The notes below the pieces were generated by a model. The model saw only the letters and a list, made by a program, of their open reading frames with translations, did not search any database and was not told the origin of the DNA. Positions 34,510 to 45,843 of a DNA stretch of 64,000 nt are shown here, one piece after another; positions within the stretch are counted from its first letter, which is position 1; each line of letters begins with the position of its first letter. Both the position numbers and the translations under genes were made by a program. This DNA comes from Hordeum vulgare subsp. vulgare. Taxonomy: Eukaryota; Streptophyta; Magnoliopsida; Poales; Poaceae. The stretch lies in contig NC_058524.1 in the NCBI RefSeq assembly GCF_904849725.1, positions 28,303,001 to 28,367,000 of the forward strand. Direction: 5' to 3'.

Positions 34510-36246
34510 CCTTCCATCTCACCGTGCAAAAACGTAGATTTTACATCCATATGATGTATCTTTCATGATTCTTGAGCCGCGAGAGCGATGAGTAATCTCA
34601 CCGATTCCATCCGCGCAATGGGAACGAACACTTCTTTGAAGCCCACACCTTCATCTTGCATGTCCTCTTTGACCACTAGCTTCGCCTTGTGCTTCACACA
34701 ACTTTCTTCAGCTTCTTTCTTGATCGTAAATACCAACTTGAGCTGCATGGTTTTTTCATTGTTGGAAAGATCCACAAGCTCCCATGCATTGTTGTCGTGT
34801 GGATCGATCCCAACTCTTCTTTCATAGCATGACGCCAACACTCCTTTGTATTTTGCATCTTTAAAATCTGTCGGTTTCTCGGTAATTGCTAGACACCTTC
34901 GCTGCTCCCTTTCATTTTCAGCGGGTCAACTGTCTGAACAGTTTTCTCTAGATAGAGACGTAGCTCCGGTTGAAGCAACACGGATGTAGATGGCAGTGTC
35001 CTTTCTTCCATTTCCACAGGAACTGCATTACCTCGCCGTTCCTATCTCTTCTTGTTGCAGTGTGCGTGCATGGCAAAACTGCACACACCATCTCTCCTAC
35101 ACCTCCACTGAACGAGCCACCTTCCAGTGGCAGCTCGCCATGTCCAGCTAGTTTCCTGGTGCATACTTATCACCATCACATGGGGAGCGCCCAACAGTTG
35201 TTGTTGCCTCTTTGCATGTGTCACACGCTGCTTGTGAGCTGGCCTGGCCACCAGGCCGTGTGTCCACTTCTGAGCAACTCGGTTGGCTGGGTAGGCCATC
35301 TCCTTTCGGCCCGCCCGCTCCAACGGTGTAACAGCTGCCTCCAGAACTTCCCGATCGAGCGCTCGTAGAACTCGCTTCATCAGAACAAGCTCCGTCACCA
35401 CCTAGCTTGCATGTTCTGCTCAGCGACACATCGCATGTACGCTTTGCCTCTTCGTGGACTTTTGACATCACGTCTTCGTCTATTACTAGACAACGTAACA
35501 TGGCTTGTGCACACGTGCTTACTTTTGCATCAGCATACTTTGATTCGTGGTTTTCAGGCGTCACGTATGCCCAAGTAACGTCCGTGACCATCGCATCGAC
35601 ACAAAGTTCAGAATTATGTCTCACGTCAGTAGCTTCGACACAAGTTTTGAAATCACCCCTCATGTCTGTAACAAGGCCGCTTCTCCACGGCCGAACACAT
35701 GCAATGAGCGATTCCTTCGCTCCAACAAAGTTGGCACTTACACCCATAGCATTGATGTAAGTTTCGGAATCACCTCCCGCATCCGTAGCATCGATATGGG
35801 TTTCCGAACCATGATCTTGAGAGCAAACTCTTCCTTCACGCAGTGCGGCAATTTATTTAGCCGACACTTGAAGAACTGGATCCTCCTCGTCCACGAGTTC
35901 ACACATCAACATCATGTCACCTTCATCTCCTTGATGGACCATGAGCGCCTTCTCCTTTGGGGGATTCTTGCACTCCGACTTGAAGTGCCCAATGATGCCT
36001 TAATTGTGACACTTATCTTGCGCTTGTCGAACTTCTTCTTCTCCTTCGGAGCGCCATCGCTAGCGTCCTTTTGATTTTTTTTCGTTTGGCACACGATCTT
36101 GGCGAGCGTAACTGCTAGAGCCCTCACCTTCTCTCCTTGAGTCTAGCGCCTGCCACTGAGCCCGCGCGAGCATGATAAGCTCATCGTTCCTCCCGTCCCC
36201 GAGAGTGTACCTCAAACGCTCGTCGTGAGCCTTATAGCGTCCGACA
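34510..36246 (-). repeat. Segment X, copy 2 (uninterrupted)
   Basis: Same orientation as copy 1. It holds the empty CACTA-C target site at 35387-35389 and continues on the right into the rest of the gag gene, which copy 1 lacks. Confidence 0.88.
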
Positions 36247-36836
36247 AGATCATCAATACAGAGGGTCGCAAGATCGATGCACTGCTCGATTGCCGTGACA
36301 ATTTGCAGGTACCGGGGATGAGCCGCGCGCAAGAACCGACGGACAACCGAGGCCTCCGTGAGGTTTTCTCCAAATGCGCGGATCCGATTGACGAGAGTTG
36401 CAACCCGTGAAGCGAACGCGTCCACGGACTCATTGTCGCCCATGACCAAAGTCTCATAGTTCCGTAAGAGAGTTTGGAGATTGGCTTGCTTGACGGGGTC
36501 GTGTCCCTCAAACATGAGCTTCAAGGTATCCAAAGCCTCATTCGTCGTTTCTTTGACGATCACGTGTTGAAGGACATCCATCGGCATCACCGAATAAATC
36601 ATCGACGCCGCCTACCGATCCTTCCGATGCTCAGCTCCCTCCTTCTTGAAAGCGTCGCCTCCTGGATCGATTGCGTCCCACAACACGTTGGCGCGGAGAC
36701 GACACTCCATGAGAGCCTTCCAGAATCCGAAGTTCTCGCGATCAAATCGTGGGTACGACAAACTCGCCGGAGCAGCAAATACTTTAGCCGCACCGATGTA
36801 CTCCGCCAGCTGCTTGGCCTTGTCATCCTCCGACAT
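35390..36836 (-). pseudogene. Copia-2 gag and adjacent polyprotein region
   Basis: The minus strand encodes a gag of the UBN2 type: MSEDDKAKQLAEYIGAAKVF at the N-terminus, RFDRENFGFWKALMECRLRA, then MDVLQHVIVKETTNEALDTL and LVMGDNESVDAFASRVATLV, and a CCHC knuckle that is intact in the first copy (CHNCGIMGHFKSEC) but broken here by changes around 36000. There is a frame break at about 36602-36612. Downstream (35747-35148) is a 199-residue frame with no recognised protease or integrase motif. Those domains appear to be missing between gag and RT. Confidence 0.72.
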
Positions 36837-36879
36837 GATCTTCCGTTACTAGAATATCAACCTTGCTCTAGATATTAAT

Positions 36880-37353
36880 TGTTGGCCCAGACCTAACGCC
36901 GAGTACTTTCCGGCGACGGTAACGACGGACGAAGACGAAGCCGAACAAAGCTCCTTGACGAACTCGACGAAGTTCCTTTGCGTCGAGCTGTAACCGCTAG
37001 CCGGATTATCGGTTTCTGGAGGAGACGCGCACGTACGCGTAACCTAAGCAGGCAGGCTAGCAGGTGGATGGTTTCTCATGCACACGTTCGTAGCAATTTG
37101 GTTGCTGCCTTGATCGATCGGAACTAGCATCGCCGAGACACACACGCGAGAACACGAGGATATGATGGCTACGGGAGCGTGTCGCTCCCGACTTTCTTCT
37201 TTGTATTGATCTGATTTCAATCTGATGTTACAAATTCCTATATGGTGACATAGATATATATATTAGCTAGCTACAGCCAATACAATTCCTATATGGTGAC
37301 CGTGTCCTAGTCCGACCCGGCTAGGGAATCACAAGACGTAATTAACTCCAACA
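36880..37353 (-). repeat. Copia-2 5' LTR (474 bp)
   Basis: On the plus strand it begins TGTTGGCCCAG and ends CTCCAACA, a matching TGTTGG/CCAACA inverted terminus. Next to it, on the minus strand, is TTAATATCTAGAGC (36867-36880), a decayed primer binding site. The other LTR is lost. Confidence 0.75.
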
Positions 37354-37400
37354 CCCGAGCACGTCTGTCTGATAGGCCTGGCCCACCATCGATCCCATCA

Positions 37401-38270
37401 ATGTCCCAAAAAATAACCACTCTCGACGCCTCGTTCCGAACCCTAGCTCTTTCTCTCTTCCTCCATCTCGTGTTCTCCCGCTTCGAGCCCGCTCCATCGA
37501 GTAGAATGTCGAGTACCGACAGCCGCTCCGATGACTCCGACGTCAACCCCGACGAGCTGGCCCTTCGCATCGCCTTGGAGTGGTCCAAGGTGCAGACCGG
37601 CGGCAACTTAGGATCTGGAGCTATGCCGCCACTCCCGAGACGGTGGAGCGCGGATGCCGGAGCTGGACCCTACCGTCCCGCGCGCAACTTCGACTGCAAG
37701 GCTGCATAGTCCGCATAGGCCTCACGTCGTGTCCTCCCCTCGCCAGGTGCTGCTCCAGGCGGGCAGCGCTGGGTCCTAGTGTCCACGCCGCCGGGCAGCG
37801 CCCGCATGCGTACTCCAAAATCGGAGGCACGTGCCGCCCGCCATGAGAGGCGGCGGGCACTAGGATGAGGGGAAGCACAACAGTCTGCGCGGCGGCACCG
37901 CAGGATGCCAGCAGAGCCCGATGAGAACGAATGTCTCCTCGCAAGGGTGTACCTCCGGTCCCTCACGACGGCGGAGACGGACGCTCGGTGCTACCGACGG
38001 AAGAATGTGAAGTTGTTCCGGCTTGCTATTGAGAAATTGGTGTGCGAGGCGAAGGAGACAGCGAAGGAGAAGGCCCGACTGGCACGATTGAAGTGCGAGA
38101 AAGACATGGCGGTCTTGCGGATAAAGGGGCTCATCGTCCTCTTCGAAAATGACTCGGACGACAGCGACAACGGCATCTTCTCCTCTGACGACCAAGATCC
38201 TCCGCCAACCGCGGACGGCTACAGTTGCCTCGGCGATCCAAAGGGCAAAAGTACGGCGAGGAAGTGGTGA
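37401..38270 (+). pseudogene. Hypothetical protein frame of element H2
   Basis: A 290-codon frame beginning MSQKITTLDASF, or MSSTDSRSDDSDVNPDELAL from the second ATG at 37506, ending DPKGKSTARKW. It holds three in-frame stops at 37707-37709, 37716-37718 and 37866-37868. The C-terminal half (MPAEPDENECLLARVYLRSL, then a Lys/Glu/Ala-rich helix and an acidic DSDDSDNG patch) is open. The frame and most residues are shared with H3, so it was once coding. It is not a recognised transposase; function unknown. A 9-bp duplication at the first stop created the second stop. Confidence 0.55.
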
Positions 38271-38469
38271 TATGCCCCCTCCCCCCTACGCATTCTTAAT
38301 ATAGTTTTTTAGTGATGATAAACTATGTCCTGCGAACTCGATGATCTTTTGAGTGATGATGGATTTCCGTTTGCCGCAAATCTTGTGTTCGTTTCCTTCC
38401 GATTTTATTTTCCGATCACGTAGATTATTTCGACATGCATATGTAGTATGAATATAGGACGCCGGAATG

Positions 38470-39270
38470 AGACATGTGGATGTGTTTTTGGAAAAGGAGG
38501 TTCAAACCCCCGGCCTCTCCATCAATCGATGCATATGTCCATCTTTATTAATTATTCAACATAGGTCTAACAAGAACATACAGAAAACCATCTGAAGCCA
38601 TCACTCACACCTACGAAACTCGATAATGTGGAGTGCTCTCATTCCTCATATCTAAAACCGGTGCCGTCACTGATACACCCACATAACGTATCGGAACCCA
38701 CAGCCGGTGCAGCAGACATAAAGCGTACACCACATGCACACGTTTTAGATGCCGCCATCATCATCAGGCCGCTGACCCGTCTTCAAGAGAGAGATCTGTA
38801 TCATCCTTGCCAGTCCGTCCATCCGTCGACGCAACCACGGCTCGTCAGTCCAGACGTGTAGATTTCGGAAGATCTGTCGTGTGTAGCACCTGTTGACCAG
38901 GCATGGCACAGCGTAGCACCTATTGGTCAGGCATGACTTGACATCTCCACCGAAAGCTCCGTGCAAGATGATCGACGCCACCACGGCGCCAAACAGCGCC
39001 ACCTCCCTGCGCTCATTCGTCCAGACACGAAGATTGTCGAAGAGCTGTCATGCATAGCACCTACCAACCAGGCATGACTCAGCGTAGCACCTGTCGGCCA
39101 CGCATGACTTGACAGTTCCACCAAATCTTCGGGCCAGACGAAGCCGCTCCATATCCTACCTCTGTCATCCAGCGCTGCTCCACAAACGATGCTCCCAAGA
39201 GAGATAAGGCACCGCAGTACCGCCATCGTCCGATCTGGAAAGTCGGATCTTAGGGTTTCCCCCGAAGTAG
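38470..39270 (-). mobile_element. LINE-like 3' region inside H2
   Basis: Read on the minus strand, the end near 38470-38520 has AATTAATAAAGATGG followed by an A-rich run. This resembles the poly(A) end of a LINE. In H3 the same place has a clearer T run (45844-45852). No reverse transcriptase was recognised. Confidence 0.4.
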
Positions 39271-40603
39271 TGTTGGAATTATGCCCTAGAGGCAATGATA
39301 AATAAGTTATTATTATAATTCTTGTATCAAGATAATCGTTTATTATCCATGCTATAATTGTATTGAATGAAGACTTAGATACATGTGTGGATACATAGAC
39401 AAAACACTGTCCCTAGCAAGCCTCTAGTTGGCTAGCCAGTTGATCAAGGATAGTCAGGGTCTTCTGACTATGTACAAGGTGTTGTTGCTTGATAACTGGA
39501 TCACGTCATTGGAAGAATCATGTGATGGACTAGACCCAAACTAATAGACGTAGCATGTTGATCGTGTCATTTTGTTGCTACTGTATTCTGCGTGTCAAGT
39601 ATTTATTCCTATGACCATGAGATCATATAACTCACTGACAGTGGAGGAATGCTTTTTGTGTATCAAACATCGCAACGTAACTGGATGACTATAAAGATGC
39701 TCTACAGGTATCTCCGAAGGTGTTCGTTGAGTTAGTATGGATCGAGACTAGGATTTGTCACTCCGTGTGACGTAGAGGTGTCTCGGGGCCCACTCGGTAA
39801 TACAACATCACACACAAGCCTTGCAAGCAATGTGACTTAGTGTAAGTTACGGGATCTTGTATTACAGAACGAGTAAAGAGACTTGTCGGTAAACGAGATT
39901 GAAATAGGTATGCGGATACTGACGATCGAATCTCGGGCAAGTAACATACCGAAGGACAAAGGGAATGACATACGGGATTATATGAATCCTTGGCACGGCA
40001 CCTTCCAATCCTAGTTGGACTAGGATTGGAGGAGGAATCCTCCTCCCCCCCTTCGGCTGACCCCCTTGGGGATCCTTGAGCCTCAAGGCAAGGCCCCTCC
40101 CCTCCCACCTATATATACGGAGGTATTAGGGCTGATTTGAGACAACTTTGCCACGGCAGCCCGACCACATACCTCCACGGTTTTTCCTCTAGATCGCGTT
40201 TCTGCGGAGCTCGGGCGGAGCCCTGCTGAGATTAGATCACCACCAACCTCCGAAGCGCCGTCACGCTGCCGGAGAACTCATCTACCTCTCCATCTCTCTT
40301 GCTGGATCAAGAAGGCCGAGATCATCGTCGAGTTGTACGTGTGCTGAACGAGGAGGTGCCGTCCGTTCGGCACTAGATCGGAGCGGATCGTGGGACGGAT
40401 CGCGGGACGGTTCGTGAGACGGTTCGCGGGGCGGATCGAGGGACGTGGGGACGTTCCACTACATCAACCACGTTTATTAACGCTTCTGCTGTGCGATCTA
40501 CAAGGGTACGTAGATCTGAAATCCCCCTCGTAGATGGACATCACCATGATAGGTCTTCGTGCGCGTAGGAAAATTTTTGTTTCCCATGCGACGTTCCCCA
40601 ACA
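39271..40603 (+). repeat. Copia-3: BARE/Angela-type 5' LTR (1333 bp, internally shortened)
   Basis: It begins TGTTGGAATTATGCCC and ends GACGTTCCCCAACA. Compared with the 1.8-kb LTRs at 52123 and 58897, it lacks about 600 bp after TGAATCCTTGGCAC (about 39997) and has a different short segment in its place. A TATA box lies at 40110. It is inserted in H2 directly after GAAGTAG. Confidence 0.88.
40110..40117 (+). promoter_or_regulatory. TATA box of the Copia-3 LTR
   Basis: TATATATA followed by the conserved GGAGGTATTAGGGC segment. The same arrangement occurs in the LTRs at 53465 and 60234. Confidence 0.7.
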
Positions 40604-41042
40604 GTGGCATCATGAGCTAGGTTCATGCGTAGATGTCATCTCGAGTAGAACACAAATGTTTTTGTGGGCGGTGATGTGCGATTTGCCGCCCTCCTTAGTC
40701 TTTTCTTGATTCCGCGGTATTGTTGGATCGAAGCGGCTCCGACGGACATTACTCGTACGCTTACGAGAGACTAGTTTCATCGCTACGAGCAACTCCGTTG
40801 CTCAAAGATGACTGGCGAGTGTCGGTTTCCCCAACTTTAGTTGAATCGGATTTGACCGAGGAGGTCCTTGGATGAGGTTAAATAGCGAGTCATATATCTC
40901 CGTTGTGGTGTTTGCGTAAGTAAGATGCGATCCTACTAGATACCCATGGTCACCACGTAAAACATGCAACAACAAATAGAGGACGTCTAACTTGTTTTTG
41001 CAGGGTATGCTTGTGATGTGATATGACCGAGGATGTGATGTG
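40604..41042 (+). other. Copia-3 primer binding site and untranslated leader
   Basis: TGGCATCATGAGC (40605-40617) is a variant initiator-tRNA primer site. The leader matches that of Copia-5 (53927-54363) up to GATGTGATGTG, which ends at 41042, and then diverges abruptly. Confidence 0.75.
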
Positions 41043-43979
41043 CTAGCTCGTGTTAATTGCACACGGAATAGGCTCTATATCCTCAACCATGATCAATCTC
41101 AACCGGAGTGTTGGCTCGCCAAGAGTGATGATGATTCATGGTTATGGCGTGCTAGATTTGGACACATTAACTTCTACGCCTTGAAGAAGATGTCAAAGAT
41201 GGAGATGGTATCCGGGATGCCAGTTATCGACCATGTTGATCGAGTATGTGACGGGTGCTTGGTTGGAAAACAGCATCGCAGGCCGTTCCCTGCTCAGTCT
41301 ATCTATCGTGCAAGTGATGCACTCGAGCTGCTCCACGGTGATCTATGTGGCCCTATCACCCCGGCAACTCATGCGGGGAAGAAGTATTTCTTCCTCGTCA
41401 TAGACGACTACTCGAGATATATGTGGGTCACTCTCCTACGATCTAAAGATGAGGCATTTGAAGCGTTCAAAAACTGAAGGCTCAAACGGAGATGGAACAC
41501 AAGCTGAAGGTTCGCGCTTTACGGACAGATCACGGCGGAGTGTTTACATCAAACAAATTCAACGATTACTGCGAGAAGATTGGTATAAAAAGGTTCCTCG
41601 CGGCACCTTACACGCCGCAGCAGAACGGGGTCGTTGAAAGGCGCAATCAAACCGTCGTTGACATGGCAAGGAGTTTACTCAAGAGCAAGAACCTACCGGG
41701 CACTTTTTGGGGAGAAGCTGTCTCGACGGCAGTCTATCTTCTCAACCGGGCTCCAACGAAGGCGGTGATCGGCAAGACTCCGTATGAAGCAATTTACGGA
41801 CGTAAGCCGAATGTGTCTCATCTACGGACATTCAGGTGCGTGGCACATGTGAAGACGGCGGAGCCGCACCTCTCAAAGCTTGTCGATCGTAGCACTAAGA
41901 TGGTATTCATCGGATACGAGAGGACTTCCGGCACCAAGGCATACCGCTTCTATGATCCACAAACCAAGCGTCTACTGATTTCACGCGACGTCGTGTTTGA
42001 AGAAAACCAAGCGTGGAATTGAAGCGCCGCAGCAGAGGATGCTCTTCACGGTTGAATTTCCAACTAATGATGATGCAGGGGAGGATGTCCAGGTGGTTGG
42101 TAAGACGTCTAACCAAGGTGACCACAATGGTAGTGATCATCATGGTGCCGACACCGACGGCGACGTGCATAGGTCGCAAGGAGATATCGACAACGAAGCG
42201 CACGATACGGGTGGAGATCTCGACGACAACATCAACAACGAGGCGCATAGTGACGACGACAATCAAGATGATGGTCATGATCACGACGACTACGCCGACG
42301 ATGCGGATGTCGATGACACGCTTGGGACTTAGCCATCTTCCTCAAGTGCATCAACATCGACACAATTTGTGTCATCTCCTTCGCAAGCTACAACGGACTC
42401 CTCAGGGCCTCGTCGCTACAAGACACTCAAGAAAGTCTACAAGTACACAAAGCCAGTTACGCTCGAGTACTCCGGACTATGTCTGTTCGGAGTTGAGGAG
42501 TCGGCGAACTTCGTAGAGGCTAGCAAAAGACCTAGTTGGACGCACGCCATGGATGAGAAGATGAAGGCGATTGAGAGCAATGACACGTGGACTTTGGTAA
42601 CCCGATCTCCAAACCAAAAGGCGATAGGTTTGAAGTGGGTTTACAAGCTAAAGAAGGAAACGGAGGGTGCCATTGTCAAGTACAAGGCAAGACTCGTTGC
42701 AAAGGGCTACGTACAACGTCAAGGAGTTGATTATGACGAGGTGTTTGCACCAGTTGCTCGACTCGAGACAGTGAGAGTGCTCCTAGCTTTGGCAGCACAA
42801 GAGGATTGGAAGGTTCATCATATGGATGTTAAATCCGCTTTCCTCAACGGTGATCTCATCGAAGAAGTGTACGTGGAACAACCCCTCGGCTACGAGAAGA
42901 AAGGCGAAGAAGGGAAAGTTTACAAGCTCAATAAAGCACTTTACGGGTTGAAGCAAGCACCAAGAGCTTGGAACTCAAAGTTAGACCGAAGTTTGGTCTC
43001 GCTCGGGTTCAAGAGATGTCCCCTCGAGCACGCAGTCTATACAAAGAACTCCAAAGGCTCAAACCTGCTAGTTGGAGTTTATGTCGACGATCTGATTATC
43101 ATCGGAGATAGCGTACAAGAAATTGAACGTTTCAAGGCGCAAATGAAGAACAAGTTTAGCATGAGCGATCAGAGATTACTCAGCCATTACTTGGGCATCA
43201 AAGTGAAGCAAAGCTCCGGAGAGATTTCCCTATGTCAATCGGCTTATGCGGTCAAGTTATTGGAAAAGTGTGGCATGTCAGATTGCTACGAGACACAAGT
43301 TCCAATGGACCAACGTCACAAGTTGAGATAGCGTAGCTCAAATCCGCCGGTGGACACGACATTGTATCGAAGCGTTGTGGGCAGCCTAAGATATTTGGTG
43401 CATACCCGACCTGACTTGGCTTATTCGGTCGGGATCGTGAGTCGTTTCATGGAGAATCCGACAACCAAGCACATGAGCGCGGTCAATCAAATCTTGCGCT
43501 ATGTGAAAGGCACCATTAATCTTGGTTGCATGTACATAAAGGGAAAGGAAGGATTGATCCTTCGTGGATATTCAGATAGTGACATGGCAGGTGATGTTGA
43601 TGACCGAAAGAGCACAACGGGCATGGTTTTCTACCTTGGCCCAAATCCGATTAGCTGGAATTCTCAGAAGCAAAAGGTGGTGGCACTGTCTTCATGCGAG
43701 GCAGAATACATAGCGACAAGCACAGCGGCTTGTCAAGCAGTTTGGCTGAGAAGACTCCTAGCTATTCTTGCAAAGCGGGAGGTGCAGAAGGTGTCATTGA
43801 AGATCGACAACCAAGCTGCAATTTCGTTGTGCAAAAATCATGTTCATCACGAAAGGAGCAAGCACATAGATACCCGGTTCCACCATATCCGGGAGTGCAT
43901 TGAAGAAGGGTTGATCGAGGTTCATCATGTGAACACGAAAGACCAACTTGCCGATATTTTCACCAAGTCCCTCGGTTGA
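41043..43979 (+). pseudogene. Copia-4 pol: integrase, reverse transcriptase, RNase H
   Basis: In order: GAG-pre-integrase (LWRARFGHINFYALKKM, CDGCLVGKQHRRPF), integrase with HGDLCGP, LRTDHGG and NGVVERRNQT (all three acidic residues kept), an Asp/His/Asn-rich linker at about 42080-42320, RT with VYVDDLIIIG, and RNase H ending DQLADIFTKSLG. Damage includes loss of one A in an A run near 41474, which shifts the frame, a return shift near 42000, TAG at 42330-42332 and TAG at 43329-43331. It is otherwise well preserved. The unusually acidic linker separates integrase from RT. Confidence 0.88.
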
Positions 43980-44068
43980 CGGAAGTTCATCGAGATGAGC
44001 TAGAAAGTTGGAGTGCAAGAAGTGAAGTCAAGCAACAAGATTAAGGAGTAGAATGTAGAACTTAATCA

Positions 44069-44375
44069 TGTTGCTCATGTAGGATTAGGAAAGAAAGTCA
44101 AACCGAGTCCTAGTAGTATTAGGATTCCTATTCCTAGTCTATTTCGATAGTCCCTTGTGGATGTGTATAAAATACACCCTAGGGGTGTTCCTTGTAACAC
44201 CAGAAAAAACGAAAAGCAATACAAAGCAAAGGCTCGAGACGGGCCTTTAGCCATCAAATCCGTCGATCAGTTTTATTTGTGTCGCTAGTTACGCAAGTTC
44301 CGTCAAGTAGCCGGCCGAAGCAAGAATCGCGTAGGCACGCCTCTACGGCTGCATATGCACGTTCAAAACCCAACA
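44069..44375 (+). repeat. Copia-4 3' LTR (307 bp)
   Basis: It begins TGTTGCTCATGTAGG and ends AAAACCCAACA. Inside is GTGTATAAAATACACC, a TATA-like word at about 44165. No second copy is found in the window. Confidence 0.75.
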
Positions 44376-44536
44376 GTCTGAATTTCAGGTGCAAATGTGC
44401 TATAATTAAAGACTGAAAAATACATTGGAAAGATGGTGAAGCAGCTCACATGCATGGAGAAGGGCACATACCGCCGGGGAGCACATGCTGCCGGTGTGGC
44501 CGGAAAACTAGGAGCGCCGCTTAATAAGTAAATTCA
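44376..44536 (+). other. ENOD93 3' spacer and promoter start of the next unit
   Basis: It matches 12107-12267 at about 95 percent. The ENOD93 gene that should precede it is absent: Copia-4 sits directly on its left. Confidence 0.8.
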
Positions 44537-44767
44537 GATCATCTACAGCCAACCTGACGCCTCGTATCCATCTCAAATGCCTGAGCACACCGCTCGGTCA
44601 CTACTCAGTCATGAAAATATGATTCAGATGGACCTTTTAAAACTGTCTTATACATCCGGGCTTACCGACATCCTTCTTATCCAACCTAAATATAGGGTGG
44701 ATATGGGTGACCTGGTCATGCCCGAGCACGTATGTCTGATAGGCCTGGCCCACCACCGATCCCATCA

Positions 44768-45628
44768 ATGTCCCAAAAAATAACCACTCTGCACGCCTCG
44801 CTCCGAGCCCTAGCTCTCTCTCTCTTCCTCCATCTCGTGTTCTCCCGCTTCGAGCCCGATCCATCGAGTAGAATGTCGAGTACCGGCAGCCGCTCCGATG
44901 ACTCCGACGTCAACCCCGACGAGCTGGCCCTTCGCATCGCCATGGAGTGGTCCAAGGTGGAGACCGGCGGCAACTTAGGATCTGGAGCTACGCCGCCGCT
45001 CCCGAGACGGTGGAGCGCGGATGCCGGAGCTGGACCCTACCGACCCGCGCGCAACTTCGACTGCAGGGCTGCATAGGCCTCACGCCGTGTCCTCCCCCCA
45101 CCGGGTGCTGCTCCAGGCGGGCAACATTGGGTCCTAGTGTCCACGCTGTCGGGCAGCGCCCGCATGCGTACTCCGAAATCGAAGGCACGCGCCGCCCGCC
45201 ATGAGAGGCGGCAGGCACTAGGACGAGGGGAAGCAGAGTAGTCTACACGCCGGCACCACAGGATGCCAGCAGAGCCCGATGAGAACGAATGCCTCCTCGC
45301 ATGGGTGTACCTCCGGTCCCTCACGACGGCGGAGACGGACGCTCGGTGCTTCCAACGAAAGAATGTGAAGGTGTTCCGGCTTGCTATTGAGCAATTGGTG
45401 TGCGAGGCGAAGGAGACAGCGAAGGAGAAGGCCCGACTGGCACGATTGAAGCGCGAGAAGGACATGGCGGTCTGGCGGATAAAGGGGCTCATCATCCTCT
45501 TTGACAATGACTCAGACGACAGCGACAATGGCATCTCCTCCTCTGACAACCAAGATCCTCCGCCAACCGCGGACGGCTACAGTTGCGTCGGTGATCCAAA
45601 GGGCAAAAGTCCGACGAGGAAGTGGTGA
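44768..45628 (+). pseudogene. Hypothetical protein frame of element H3
   Basis: The same frame as in H2, here with two in-frame stops (45074-45076 and 45239-45241). The position corresponding to the third stop of H2 codes Arg here. The C-terminal 121 codons from 45263 are open, contain a Lys/Glu/Ala-rich predicted helix (AKEKARLARLKREKDMAV) and end DPKGKSPTRKW. The ancestral protein would have been about 285 residues. Function unknown. Confidence 0.55.
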
Positions 45629-45843
45629 TCTGCCCCCTCCCCCCTACGCATTGTTAATATCGTTTTTTTGGTGATGATAAACTGTGTTCTGCCAACTCCA
45701 TGATCTTTTGAGTGATGATAGATTTCCGTTTGCCGCAAATCTTGTGTTCGTTTCCTTCTGATTTTATTTTCCGATCACGTAGATTATTTCGACATGCATA
45801 TGTAGTATGGATATAGGATGCCGGAATGAGAGATGTGGATGTT

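Larger units (their letters stand above)
12408..37353 (-). mobile_element. Copia-2: minus-strand Ty1/copia retrotransposon hosting a nested insertion complex
   Basis: The 5' LTR is at 36880-37353 on the right and coding remnants run leftward: gag at 36836-35390, RT at 18736-18197, RT/RNase H at 13050-12408. The 3' LTR and the end of RNase H are missing. The RNase H frame runs straight into H2 sequence at 12407, and 44 bp of H2 is lost there, so the left end was removed by a deletion. Three elements sit inside it: Copia-1 with target duplication CGAAG, CACTA-C with target duplication AAG, and the hAT, which lies between two copies of a 1.74-kb segment. Confidence 0.8.
37354..39270. mobile_element. 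H2 (right part): PIF/Harbinger-like element
   Basis: This resumes the match to H3 at CCCGAGCACG (44721) and continues to 46632, where a BARE/Angela-type LTR starts at 39271. The right end of H2, and everything that should follow it, is missing. Confidence 0.75.
41043..44375 (+). mobile_element. Copia-4: 3' part of an unrelated Ty1/copia element
   Basis: It starts mid-element at the GAG-pre-integrase domain and runs to a 307-bp 3' LTR. Its 5' LTR, gag and protease are absent. The pol sequence is not of the BARE/Angela type seen at 60708-62531. Right-hand flank: GTCTG (44376), the ENOD93 spacer. Confidence 0.85.

Noticed and set aside
41997..42332. Separate acidic protein gene of 111 residues
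   Set aside because: It is in frame with the Copia-4 RT and is the linker between integrase and RT.
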